From positions 1 to 59,768 of the forward strand of contig JAJPHF010000122.1 in the NCBI GenBank assembly GCA_021325365.1: a DNA stretch of 59,768 bases, given 5' to 3'. Below the pieces are notes generated by a model, which searched no databases, had not been told where the DNA came from, and was given only the letters and a program-made list of their open reading frames with translations. The stretch is from Pseudomonadota bacterium (lineage in GTDB: Bacteria; Chloroflexota; UBA6077; JAJPHF01). Of this stretch, positions 19,144-27,359 are shown in pieces (the first letter of the stretch is position 1; every line of letters starts with the position of its first letter). A program made the position numbers and the translations under genes.

Positions 19144-20352
19144 TCACGCGGCGGCGCGTGCCTGGAAGCGGAGCGGCAGGCGCGTCACGCCGCGAAGAAA
19201 CGTATTGTCGGTCAGCTCGGGCGCCGCGCGTTCCGCAAGCTCGATCGCCTGTAAGCGACGGAGCAGGATGGTCAGCGCGACCCGCGACTCCAGCCGTGCT
19301 AATGGTGCCCCCAAGCAGAAGTGGATGCCAGCGCCGAACGCCAGGTGCGGGTTGGGGGTACGCGTCACGTCGAAGCGGTCGGGCGCCGCGAACACGGCCG
19401 CATCGCGGTTGGCGGCCGCCGTCCAGGCCAGGATGCGCTGGCCGGCCTTGAGATGCTGGCCGCCGATCTCCGTGTCGCGCGCCACGAAGCGCGCGATCGC
19501 CTGGACGGGGCCGTCGTAGCGCAGCGCCTCCTCGACGGCCGAGGGCACCAGCGTTAGATCGGCCTGCAGGCGCGCGAGCTGGTCCGGATGGTCGAGCAGG
19601 GCCAGCACGGCGTTGCCGAGCAGGTTCGTCGTGGTGATGTGTCCCGCGACGAGCAGCACCGTGCAGAACGCCAGCACCTCCCCCTCGCTCAGCCGCTGCC
19701 CCTCCACCTCGGCGGCCACCAGCCGGCTGACGAGGTCGTCCTTCGGGGTGGCGCGCCGCTGGTCCACCACGTCGCGGAAGTAGTTGTTCATCTCTTGGAG
19801 CAGCTGCATCCGCTCCCTCACGAGCGGCGAGTTGGCGTCCGTGGGTATCTCGTTGGTGCCGCTCACCAGGGCGTCCGCCCAGGCCTTGAACGTCGGGCGG
19901 TCGCTGGCGGGCACGCCGAGCATCTCGGCGATGACCGTCACTGGGAGGGGATAGGCGAGATCGGCGATCAGGTCCATGTGACCGGCGGGGATCACCGCGT
20001 CGAGCATCGCCTCGGTCAGCTCGGCGATGTGCGGCTCAAGCTGGGCGATGGCGCGCGGCGTGAAGGCGCGCGAGACGAGGTCGCGCAACAGCCGGTGCCG
20101 CGGCGGATCGGTCCCCACCAGGCTGCTGCCCACCCGTATCTGCTCGATCATCTGTGGGTCGGCCCCGGTCAGCAGGCGCGTGCGATCCGAGGAGAACGTG
20201 TCGTGGTCGGTAATGACGTGCCGCACGTCGTCGTAGCGATAGACCGCCCAGAAGCCCGTGCGCTCGTCGTAGGCCACGGGATGGTCGCGCCGCATCATTG
20301 CGTAGAACGGATAGGGATCGCGCCGGTACTCGGCCGGAGGCACTACGTTCAT
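19144..20352 (-). CDS. Cytochrome P450
   Basis: 402 residues from the ATG at 20352. The frame stays open upstream but is only antisense to the next gene. Conserved P450 features: I-helix LLVAGHITTTNL (acid/alcohol pair changed to H-I, TT retained), ExxR as EEALR, the heme loop FGAGIHFCLG with the thiolate Cys at about 346, and the R of PDRFDVTR. The size and the absence of a membrane anchor place it with soluble class I bacterial P450s that hydroxylate small molecules with ferredoxin partners. No ferredoxin or reductase is next to it. It is divergent from the chagasin-like gene with a 243-base shared upstream region. Substrate unknown. Confidence 0.93.
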   Translation of the reverse strand: MNVVPPAEYRRDPYPFYAMMRRDHPVAYDERTGFWAVYRYDDVRHVITDHDTFSSDRTRLLTGADPQMIEQIRVGSSLVGTDPPRHRLLRDLVSRAFTPRAIAQLEPHIAELTEAMLDAVIPAGHMDLIADLAYPLPVTVIAEMLGVPASDRPTFKAWADALVSGTNEIPTDANSPLVRERMQLLQEMNNYFRDVVDQRRATPKDDLVSRLVAAEVEGQRLSEGEVLAFCTVLLVAGHITTTNLLGNAVLALLDHPDQLARLQADLTLVPSAVEEALRYDGPVQAIARFVARDTEIGGQHLKAGQRILAWTAAANRDAAVFAAPDRFDVTRTPNPHLAFGAGIHFCLGAPLARLESRVALTILLRRLQAIELAERAAPELTDNTFLRGVTRLPLRFQARAAA

Positions 20353-20595
20353 CTCATCCACCTGCCTGCTGCCCCACTGTGACGATATCGAACTCCACAC
20401 GAAGGGTTGGCTGCCGCAGAGCCCGTGCCGCCGGGCGCGGCCACAGCCTGCGCCGGCCATCCACCGTGCCGCGGCATCCCGCCCGCCCGCGCCTCGCCCG
20501 CGGCACCAGCCCTGCGCGTCGCGCGCTCGTCCGTTACCTTGCCACAGCCCGCGCCGATGGGCCAAGATACGCCCAGCGCGCGAAGGAGAGACCTG

Positions 20596-21045
20596 ATGCG
20601 ACTGGCCCGGTTCTGGCGCGGCGGCCTGGCGGCCGCGCTCGCCGTCGGCGTGCTCGCGCTCGGCGCCCCGCTCGGCCAGGCGGCCCCCGGCGACCAGGCC
20701 CACGCGGGCAGCTTCTGCGGCGACGCTCCCGAGCTGCCCGCCGACGCGCCCCCGACGGCCATCGCCGCCACGGTCGGGGTACCGTTCTCGATCACGCTCG
20801 ACGCCAACCCCACCACCGGCTACTCGTGGGAGCTGGCCACCCCGCTCGACGCGAACGTGGTCGATCTGTTGCAGCACACCTATCAGCGCAATGGCCCCGC
20901 CCGGCCGGGCGCGGGCGGCACGGCGATCTGGACGTTCGAGCCGCTCTGCACGGGCTTCACGACCATCGTGCTGCGCTACAGCCGGCCCTGGGAGCCCAAC
21001 GACCCGAGCGACCGCCAGGTCGCCTACGACATCTACATCCACTGA
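20596..21045 (+). CDS. Secreted chagasin-type cysteine protease inhibitor (I42 family)
   Basis: 149 residues from the ATG at 20596 (AAGGAGAG). The signal peptide is at about residues 8-30. The three inhibitory loops of chagasin are recognisable in order: NPTTGYSW (71-78), the Gly-rich PGAGGTAIW loop (about 104-112) and RPW (130-132) before the end. The family inhibits papain-like cysteine proteases by inserting these loops into the active-site cleft. Two cysteines (C41 and C118) could form a disulfide. It acts outside the cell; the target is unknown, perhaps a competitor's or the host's own protease. Confidence 0.85.
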   Translation: MRLARFWRGGLAAALAVGVLALGAPLGQAAPGDQAHAGSFCGDAPELPADAPPTAIAATVGVPFSITLDANPTTGYSWELATPLDANVVDLLQHTYQRNGPARPGAGGTAIWTFEPLCTGFTTIVLRYSRPWEPNDPSDRQVAYDIYIH

Positions 21046-21477
21046 GGAACGGTCAAACGATGCTCCTTTACCAGGTGGTTAACTGCTAGGCCGGGCGCGG
21101 GATTCAGCGTGCTCCTCGGGCGCGGAAGGTCGCATCGTTTGCCCCGTACGATACTCCCCCGGTAGCCTGCCGCGGGCCGGGCCGGCGGGGGCGTGCCCCG
21201 GGCCGGGCGCGGGCGGCGGGCGGGGTGGGAGGCGTGTACGGCGTAAGATTGGCGACCACGTCGCGCGAGCTAGCAGGCGCTCTCCGGCGCGTCTCGCGGC
21301 CTGGCAGGGCGCAGCAAGCAGCGCCCCTACAAAGTAATGCATTGGCGGGAGGCGATCGTCCGGCGCGGTTGGTGGGCAGCGACGCTGGGAGCATAGCCGG
21401 GGGAGCCGGGCGACCGGCGGGTGCCGGTGGGGGGGCAGCCGGGGGCCTGCCCGCCATTGCTGCCCCCCGGGCCGTGG
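21046..21477. other. Intergenic region with a small inverted-repeat unit
   Basis: 432 bases without a convincing gene. Perfect 10-base arms CAAACGATGC (21054-21063) and GCATCGTTTG (21132-21141) bound an about 90-bp unit. The rest is low-complexity G/C-rich sequence. Confidence 0.4.
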
Positions 21478-21492
21478 GTTACACTGTGTAAC
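21478..21492. promoter_or_regulatory. Perfect palindrome immediately before the HTH-MEDS-kinase start
   Basis: GTTACAC-T-GTGTAAC, 7-base arms, ends 2 bases before the ATG at 21495. No ribosome site fits in between, so either the mRNA is leaderless or this start is not used. It is a natural candidate operator for the HTH domain of the adjacent protein. Confidence 0.45.
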
Positions 21493-21494
21493 GT

Positions 21495-23300
21495 ATGAAG
21501 GATCTGGCGAGCGCGCAGCCGGCCGCCACCCGCGCACGAGTGACGAGCGCCGGTGCGCGCCGCGAGTACAGCATCTCGCAGGCAGCGGGGCTGCTCGGCG
21601 TCAGCCGCGTGACGCTCTGGCGCTGGATTCGGGCCGGCCGCCTCCCCGTCACGCGGCTCGGCCACCGCACCGCCCGCATCCAGCATGACGACCTGGAACG
21701 GTTCCTGCGTGATGCCGGCCCGGCCGGCGCGCGTACCTGGGCAAGCCGCAAGCGAGGCGCCGGGGCGGGGCTTTCTCGTGGTACTGTGCTGCCCTCGGAT
21801 GGGGGAGCGATGACGACGTCTGAGCACTTCGTGCAGTTCTATGAAGCCGATGCGTACCTCCTCGACGCGGTGGCCGAATTCACCGGGGCGGCGCTGCGCG
21901 CGGGGGACCGCGCGATCGTCGTCGCCACCGAGCCCCACCGCGACGGCCTGGCGGAGCGGCTGCGAGCCGCCGGCTGCGACCTGACCGCGGCCTCCGCCGA
22001 TGGGCAGTACGTGGCACTCGATGCGGCCGAGGTCCTGTCCCGCTTCATGGTGGACGGCACCCCGGACCCCGCACGCTTCGCGGGGCTCTTCGGCGACCTC
22101 ATCGCGCGAGCGACTGAGGGCGGGCGCGGCGTGCGCATCTTCGGCGAGATGGTCGCGCTGCTCGCGGCCGATGGCTACCATGCTGCCACCATCCGCCTCG
22201 AGCAGCTCTGGAACGAGCTACAGGCAGCGTATCCCTTTGTGCTCTTCTGCGCCTACCCGATGGAGCGTCTGGGCGGCGAGGCGCTTGGGCAGCTCGTCGC
22301 GAGCGTCTGCGCCGAGCACGGCCGCGTGATCCCCGCCGAGAGCTACACGGCGCTGGCGAGCCGAGGCGCCCGCCAGCTAGCCGTGACGGCCCTACAACAG
22401 AAGGCCCGCTCGCTGGAAACGGAGATCGCACGGCGCAAGCAGGCCGAGGAGCAGCTACGGGTGGCGCTGGAGGCCGAGCGCGCCGCCCGTGAGGCGGCCG
22501 AGCGGGCGCTGCGCGTCCGCAACGAGTTTCTGGCCATCGCGGCGCACGAGCTGAAGACGCCGCTCACGTCCCTCTCGGGGCAGGCGCAGCTGGTGCTGCG
22601 TCGGTTCGAGCGCGAGGGCCAGCTGGAGCCGCGGCGCGTGCAGCAGTCGCTACAGACGATCACCGGGCAGTCGCAGAAGCTCTCGCGTCTGATCAACCAC
22701 CTGTTGGACATCGCCCGCCTGGAAACTGGCCAGCTCGCGATCGAGCCGCGGCGCACCGACGTGGCGGCGCTCGTCGCGCAGGTCGTGGCGAGCGCCCAGG
22801 AGTGGAGCCCGCAGCACCCGATCGATCTCAGCGCCCCGGCGTCGCTGGAAGCCGAGGTAGACCCGTTGCGCTTCGAGCAGGTGGTGAGCAACCTGCTGGA
22901 CAACGCCGTCAAGTACAGCCCCGACGGCGGCGCGATCGAGGTCGCGCTGGTCCCGCGCGCCGACGGCACGGTGGAGCTGTCGGTGCGCGATCACGGCCTG
23001 GGCATCCCGCCCGACAAGCGCGAGAGCATCTTCGACCGCTTCTACCAGGCCCACGCCGACGACCATCGCAGCGGGCTGGGGCTGGGGCTGTACATCTGCC
23101 GCCAGATCGTGGACCTGCACGGCGGCGCGATCCGCGCTGAGTTCCCGCCGGACGGCGGCACGCGCTTCGTCGTGCGCCTGCCGCTCGCCGTGGACGAGCT
23201 AGCGGCCGCCCGCGCCCGCCACGAGCGCACCGCGCCTGCTCCTGGCCTGCGCGAGCCACTTACCGGCGACGGCGCTCTCGTCCCTGGCCTCACCGGCTGA
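21495..23300 (+). CDS. HTH-MEDS-sensor histidine kinase fusion
   Basis: 601 residues. An excisionase/MerR-like helix-turn-helix (about 25-72: YSISQAAGLLGVSRVTLWRW) is followed by a MEDS domain (about 108-285: EHFVQFYEADAYLLDAVAEF, FGEMVALL), the DcmR-type sensory domain, then a coiled coil (about 300-345) and HisKA with H351 in AAHELKTPL. The HATPase part has the N box NLLDNAVKYSP near 466 and Gly boxes DHGLGIPP and GLGLGLYICR. DNA binding, sensing and kinase are thus in one chain. A second in-frame ATG at 21810 has a much better ribosome site (GGGGGAG) and would yield MEDS-kinase without the HTH, so two products are possible. No response regulator is adjacent. Confidence 0.9.
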   Translation: MKDLASAQPAATRARVTSAGARREYSISQAAGLLGVSRVTLWRWIRAGRLPVTRLGHRTARIQHDDLERFLRDAGPAGARTWASRKRGAGAGLSRGTVLPSDGGAMTTSEHFVQFYEADAYLLDAVAEFTGAALRAGDRAIVVATEPHRDGLAERLRAAGCDLTAASADGQYVALDAAEVLSRFMVDGTPDPARFAGLFGDLIARATEGGRGVRIFGEMVALLAADGYHAATIRLEQLWNELQAAYPFVLFCAYPMERLGGEALGQLVASVCAEHGRVIPAESYTALASRGARQLAVTALQQKARSLETEIARRKQAEEQLRVALEAERAAREAAERALRVRNEFLAIAAHELKTPLTSLSGQAQLVLRRFEREGQLEPRRVQQSLQTITGQSQKLSRLINHLLDIARLETGQLAIEPRRTDVAALVAQVVASAQEWSPQHPIDLSAPASLEAEVDPLRFEQVVSNLLDNAVKYSPDGGAIEVALVPRADGTVELSVRDHGLGIPPDKRESIFDRFYQAHADDHRSGLGLGLYICRQIVDLHGGAIRAEFPPDGGTRFVVRLPLAVDELAAARARHERTAPAPGLREPLTGDGALVPGLTG

Positions 23301-23392
23301 AACTCTGGTCAGGTCAGGCCACTCGCGGCCTGTGGGCCGGCTGCCGCGCGATAATAGCCGATCTGGCCCGGCGGCTCGGCTACTGGGCGGGT

Positions 23393-23582
23393 CCTCACCC
23401 CGGCCCTCTCCCCGGGGGAGAGGGGGAGGGACGGACCTCACCCCCCTGCCCCCCTCTCCCCTAGGAGAGGGGGAGGACGCCGCCCGCGGGACCGGCTGCC
23501 CAGACTGCTCACCCCTGTCCCGTGGGAGAAGGGGGGACGACCGCCATCGCCCCGACGCTCTCCCAGAGGGAGAGGGGGAGAG
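23393..23582. repeat. Cluster of four REP-like palindromes
   Basis: Units at about 23393-23430, 23435-23475, 23508-23537 and 23552-23581 each have the form CCCTCWCCC...GGGGGAGAGGGGGAG, imperfect hairpins with CTCTCCC/GGGAGAG arms. The same family recurs at about 24466, 39792, 39843, 40831, 42280 and 44463, always between or at the very edges of genes. They fill the 311-base gap after the kinase gene. Confidence 0.8.
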
Positions 23583-23611
23583 AACGCGATCGCCGGATTG
23601 GGTTTGGGACC

Positions 23612-24436
23612 TCAGCGTGTGTTGCCGAACGCCGTGGCGAGCCGCTGTGCGGCGGCCCGGTCGCCTTCGATACCCACGGTGCCGTCGGTGAGCGCGGCGA
23701 GGGGCAGGCGCCCCCAGATGAGGCGGATCAGCGCCTCGATGGGCAGGCGCAACGTCACGTCGGCGGTCGCGGGGGCGCCACGCGCCACCTCCATCTGGCC
23801 GCCGTGCCAGCGCAGCGTCACCGGGCCGCCGCCCGCGCCGCTCGTCTCGGCGAGGGCGTGGCCCACGCCGTCGCCGAGCGCGTCCGCCTTCGCCAGCCGG
23901 GGCGCGCCGGCCAGGACGTAGTCGCTCAAGAGCGCGGCCGCGTGCGGCTCGACGGTCGCCGCCGGGTCGCGCACGATGCGCACGTCCCAGCGGTGCAGCG
24001 CCGGCTCGTGGAGGCGCAGGTAGGCCACTTGCAGGACCGGCGTGATGCCCGCCGCCATCGGCACGCTCGGCCGCACCAGGTCGTCGTCCGACAGCGGCTC
24101 CAAGCGGTCGTAGAAGGCGGCCGTGTTGCGCTCCAGGCGGTCGATTAGCTCGGCGTCGGGCAGCGCCCTCACCTGGGCGCGGCGCGCGTCGCGCTCGGCC
24201 ATCGAGAACTCGACCGGCTGGCCGGCGAGCGCGCCCTGCACCTGCTGGCCGAAGCGGTCCATCCCTTCCGCCAGGTGCGCCACGATCTCGCGCACGTCCC
24301 AGCCGGGGCACCACGTCGGCGCGGTCCAGCCCGCTGTGTCCAGCGTTCGCGTGTAGTCGGCCAGCGCCGCCACCTCGCCTTGCGCCGCCTCGCGCAGCGC
24401 CGCCACCTGGGCGCGCGGCGATTCTGTCTGTGCCAT
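23612..24436 (-). CDS. Maleylpyruvate isomerase / mycothiol-dependent (DinB-like) family protein
   Basis: 274 residues from the ATG at 24436 (AAGGAGCG, 8 bases). The N-terminal four-helix bundle (about 10-160) has the family's metal and contact positions: WTAPTWCPGWDVREIVAHLAEG with the H of AHL, and LHEPALHRWDVR near 150 with an H-x3-D site. The C-terminal domain (about 180-274: TLRWHGGQMEVARG, DVTLRLPIEALIRLIWGRL) is the SCP2-like domain that normally follows. The family is thiol-dependent isomerases/transferases (TIGR03083). The exact reaction is unknown. It precedes REP repeats and lies in the same direction as the FAH gene. Confidence 0.8.
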   Translation of the reverse strand: MAQTESPRAQVAALREAAQGEVAALADYTRTLDTAGWTAPTWCPGWDVREIVAHLAEGMDRFGQQVQGALAGQPVEFSMAERDARRAQVRALPDAELIDRLERNTAAFYDRLEPLSDDDLVRPSVPMAAGITPVLQVAYLRLHEPALHRWDVRIVRDPAATVEPHAAALLSDYVLAGAPRLAKADALGDGVGHALAETSGAGGGPVTLRWHGGQMEVARGAPATADVTLRLPIEALIRLIWGRLPLAALTDGTVGIEGDRAAAQRLATAFGNTR

Positions 24437-24465
24437 ACGGGCGCTCCTTCGCTTAGTTCGCCGGA

Positions 24466-24585
24466 CCCCCTCCCCCAACCCCCGCCCCCCATGGGGGGGC
24501 GGGGGCTTCCGGCGCAGCCGGGGGCGGCTCCGCTCGCTCCCCCCTTTCCCCCTATGGGGGAGAGGGGGGCTGGGGGGGTGAGGGG
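24466..24585 (-). repeat. Bipartite REP element (about 120 bp), inverted copy
   Basis: Two hairpins, CCCGCCCCCCATGGGGGGGCGGG and CCCCTTTCCCCCTATGGGGG..., joined by a conserved spacer (GGCGCAGCCGGGGGCGG). Read on the - strand it is the same composite as 42280-42390, so this is a defined repeat family, not random low complexity. Confidence 0.7.
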
Positions 24586-25515
24586 TCACCCCTTCGCGTA
24601 CTTGCCGGTGAGCTGCGGCGTCGTGCCCTCCTGGCCGGCGTTCTGGCGGTCCAGGCGCGTCTCGCGCCCCCAGGTGCGCTTCAGCTCGTCGCGGACGTTG
24701 ACGTGCAGTCGCCCCAGGCCCTCGACCTCCAGCTCGATCTTGTCGCCGTCCTGGAAGGCGTGCAGCCCGCGGTGGTTCGTGCCGAGCGCCAGCACGTCGC
24801 CCGGCTCCATCGCGTGGATGCTGGTGACCCACTCGATGCAGCGCGGGATCTTGTGCGCCATGTCGCTCGTGTTGTAGTTCTGCTTCAGCTCGCCGTTGTT
24901 CCAGAGCCGCACTTGCAGGTGGTTCACGTCCGCGATCTCGTCGGGCGTGACGAGGTACGGCCCCATCGGGGCGAACGTGTCGCGCGACTTCATCTGGTAG
25001 AAGGTGTTGCCCGCCGGCGGCAGCCCGCGCGCCGAGCCGTCGATGAAGTTCATGTACCCAAACACGTAGTCCATCGCCTCGGACGCCTTGACGTTCGACG
25101 CCCGCCGGTTGAACACCAGCGCGATCTCGGCCTCGCCCTCGAAGATCGTCGCCGGCACGTCGGGCAGTACCAGCGTGTCGCCGTCGCCGATGATCGCGCT
25201 CGGCGCCTTCAGGAAGGCGTTGATCGGCGCCGGCTCGGCGCGCGTGCCGTCCTCCATGTAGTTCACGGCCATGCAGACGATCGTGTAGGGCTTCGGCACC
25301 GGCGGCCGAATGCGCACCTGGCTCTGCGGCACGCCCTGGCCCTGCGCCGCCGCCTGCTCCAGCTTCGGTCGCAGGTCGCCCCAGCGCTCGATGACGCCGC
25401 GCAGGAGGTCGCCCGGCCCGAGGTTCGGCACGTCGCGCACGACGGCCGACACGTCCACCACCGCGTCGCCCTTCAGCACGCCCAGCTTGAAGTCGTCGAA
25501 GAACAGCAGCTTCAC
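24586..25515 (-). CDS. Fumarylacetoacetate hydrolase (FAH) family protein
   Basis: 309 residues. It starts with GTG at 25515 (AAGGGGAAGGGA upstream) giving VKLLFFDDFKLGV. The FAH catalytic core begins after residue about 75: PYTIVCMAVNYMEDG, the metal-binding glutamates of FEGEAEIALVF, the aspartate of YMNFIDGSAR, KSRDTFAPMGPYLV, and GDVLALGTNHRG. The family cleaves C-C bonds of acylpyruvates or decarboxylates oxaloacetate-like acids. It is the last gene of a -strand operon with an ABC permease (13-base gap) and a receptor, so the imported compound is probably an organic or aromatic acid. Confidence 0.88.
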   Translation of the reverse strand: MKLLFFDDFKLGVLKGDAVVDVSAVVRDVPNLGPGDLLRGVIERWGDLRPKLEQAAAQGQGVPQSQVRIRPPVPKPYTIVCMAVNYMEDGTRAEPAPINAFLKAPSAIIGDGDTLVLPDVPATIFEGEAEIALVFNRRASNVKASEAMDYVFGYMNFIDGSARGLPPAGNTFYQMKSRDTFAPMGPYLVTPDEIADVNHLQVRLWNNGELKQNYNTSDMAHKIPRCIEWVTSIHAMEPGDVLALGTNHRGLHAFQDGDKIELEVEGLGRLHVNVRDELKRTWGRETRLDRQNAGQEGTTPQLTGKYAKG

Positions 25516-25528
25516 GGTCCCTTCCCCT

Positions 25529-27259
25529 TTACACCCGGATGTTCTCGCCGCGCGACACCCGCAAGAATACCACGGCCACCAGCAAGATCATCGCCACCTG
25601 CACGACCGTGAACGCCGACGACGCGCCCGTCGGGTCGTACGTCAGCAGGCTCCACAGCGCCGTCGAGAGCGTTTCGGTGCCGCTGCGCGCCAGCAGCAGC
25701 GACATCGACACCTCGCGCATGAACGTGATGAACAGCAGCAGCCAGGCCGCCACCAGCCCCGGCCGCAACAGTGGCCAGTAGATGCGCCACATCGTCGTCA
25801 GCCAGCCGGCGCCGCTCATGCGCGCCGACTCCTCCAGCTCGCCCGACACCGAGACGATCGCCGCGGAGACCGTGCGCTGGCCGTAGGGGAGGTAGCGGAT
25901 CAGGTAGGCCACCAGCAGCACCCAGATGGTGCCGTAGAGCGGCGTGCGCAGCAGCGCCACGAAGATGCCGATCGCCATGACCAGCCCCGGCACGCCCACG
26001 GGCACCGTCGTCACGACGTCCAGCCAGCCGCGCGCCCAGCTGCGCGTGCGGTGGACGACGTAGGCGACGACGTAGGCGAGCACGACCGCCAGCGTGGCGC
26101 CGGCTGCCGCCAGGAACAGGCTGTTGCGGACCGCGCGCAGCGCGATCGGGTTCGTCGTGGCGATGTAGACGTAGTATTGCGGCGAGAACTGGCTCGGATC
26201 GACGTAGCCCAGCCAGGCCCGCGAGAAGGAGACGACCACCAGCGTGCCGATCGGCAGCAGCACGGCGACCGTCAGGTAGAACAGGTTGAAGGCGAGCGCC
26301 AGGTAGCGCCCGGCGCCCAGGTCGAGGATCTCGGAGCGGTAGCCGCGGCCGCCGATCGTCGCGAACGAGCGCCCGGCCGTCATCCGCCGCTGGAGGAGGA
26401 TGCCCGCCACCGTGAGCGCCATCAGCAGGCAGCCCAGCGCCGCCCCGAAGTTGTAGTCGGGCGGCGACTTCGCCATCCCGTCGTAGATCTGCGTGGAGAG
26501 CGTCTGCAGGCCGTGCCCGTAGCCCAGCACTAGCGGGCTGCCCAGGTCCTCGATGCCGAGCACGAACGACAGGATCAGGCTGGACAGGATGGCCGGCGCC
26601 GCCAGCGGCAGGGTGATGTGCAAGAGCGTCCCGAGCGCGCTGGCGCCCGAGACACGCGCCGCGTGCTCCAGCGCCGGGTCCATCTGGCTCAACGCGCCGA
26701 CGCAGAACAGGTACACCAGCGGCACGTGGGCGATGCCGCAGACCCAGATGATGCCCAGGTGCGTGTAGGCGTCGAACGGCGGCTCGGCCAGGCCGAGGGT
26801 GTCCATCGCCAGGCGGTTCAGCAGCCCCACCGTGGGCGACGCCAAGTAGCTCCAGGCGATCGCGCTCAAGAGCGGCGAGATGAAGAACGGGATCGGGTTG
26901 GCGGCGAACAGCGCCCCGCGCAGCGGCACGTTCGTGCGCGTCACGATCCAGGCCAGCGCGACGCCCCAGGCGCACGCCAGCAGCGCGCTGCCCGCGCCGA
27001 TGACGAGGCTGTTGCCGAGCGCGGCGAGCGTGCGCGGCGCGGCGAGGCGCGCGTAGTTGTCGAGGCTGTAGGTCGAGGCGAGCAGCCCCTGGTCCACCTG
27101 CACGCTGCGCCAGACGACCACCGCGAGCGGTCCCAGGATCGCCACCGAGACCACGGCCGCGACGCCGAGCAGCAGCAGGTTCTCGGGCCGCGCCAGCAGC
27201 GGCGCCGCCCACGCCTGCGCCCGGACGACGGGCCGCGGTAGCGCCTCTTGCGTAGCCAC
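25529..27259 (-). CDS. ABC transporter permease, fused two-domain (FbpB/ThiP type)
   Basis: 576 residues with about 12 hydrophobic segments in two homologous halves. Each half carries an EAA loop for the ATPase: EHAARVSGASALGTLLHITLP (about 200) and EESARMSGAGWLTTMWRIYW (about 475). Such fused permeases serve iron(III), thiamine, 2-aminoethylphosphonate and related importers with SBP_bac_6/8 receptors. The receptor gene is directly upstream, but no ATP-binding protein gene is in the operon or elsewhere in the window, so the ATPase must be encoded elsewhere and shared. A 32-bp palindrome separates receptor and permease. Confidence 0.9.
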   Translation of the reverse strand: MATQEALPRPVVRAQAWAAPLLARPENLLLLGVAAVVSVAILGPLAVVVWRSVQVDQGLLASTYSLDNYARLAAPRTLAALGNSLVIGAGSALLACAWGVALAWIVTRTNVPLRGALFAANPIPFFISPLLSAIAWSYLASPTVGLLNRLAMDTLGLAEPPFDAYTHLGIIWVCGIAHVPLVYLFCVGALSQMDPALEHAARVSGASALGTLLHITLPLAAPAILSSLILSFVLGIEDLGSPLVLGYGHGLQTLSTQIYDGMAKSPPDYNFGAALGCLLMALTVAGILLQRRMTAGRSFATIGGRGYRSEILDLGAGRYLALAFNLFYLTVAVLLPIGTLVVVSFSRAWLGYVDPSQFSPQYYVYIATTNPIALRAVRNSLFLAAAGATLAVVLAYVVAYVVHRTRSWARGWLDVVTTVPVGVPGLVMAIGIFVALLRTPLYGTIWVLLVAYLIRYLPYGQRTVSAAIVSVSGELEESARMSGAGWLTTMWRIYWPLLRPGLVAAWLLLFITFMREVSMSLLLARSGTETLSTALWSLLTYDPTGASSAFTVVQVAMILLVAVVFLRVSRGENIRV

Positions 27260-27308
27260 TTGCGTATCCCCTGGCGCGCGGTTGGCTAGTGGTCGGTCAC
27301 TGGTGAAG

Positions 27309-27340
27309 TGATGTGTGTGGTGAGCTCACCACACACATCA
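27309..27340. promoter_or_regulatory. 32-bp perfect palindrome between receptor and permease genes
   Basis: The arms TGATGTGTGTGGTGAG and CTCACCACACACATCA are fully complementary with no spacer. On the transcript it forms a 14-16 bp hairpin without a following U-run, 19 bases after the receptor stop. It could protect the receptor mRNA from 3' decay, attenuate transcription of the permease, or be a protein site. Confidence 0.65.
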
Positions 27341-27359
27341 GATTACGCGTGACGCGGTG

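Noticed and set aside
19144..21042. Long - strand frame suggesting a 630-residue P450 fusion
   Set aside because: The extra N-terminal part is antisense to the chagasin-like gene, Arg/Ala/Gly-rich and featureless; the P450 family start is at 20352.
21240..21340. Possible gene between the chagasin-like protein and the kinase
   Set aside because: Open frames are short, lack ribosome sites and are low complexity.
25512..27212. 566-residue alternative frame within the permease gene
   Set aside because: It is the -strand shadow of the permease; the permease frame has membrane segments and EAA loops, the other only Ala/Arg/Gly.
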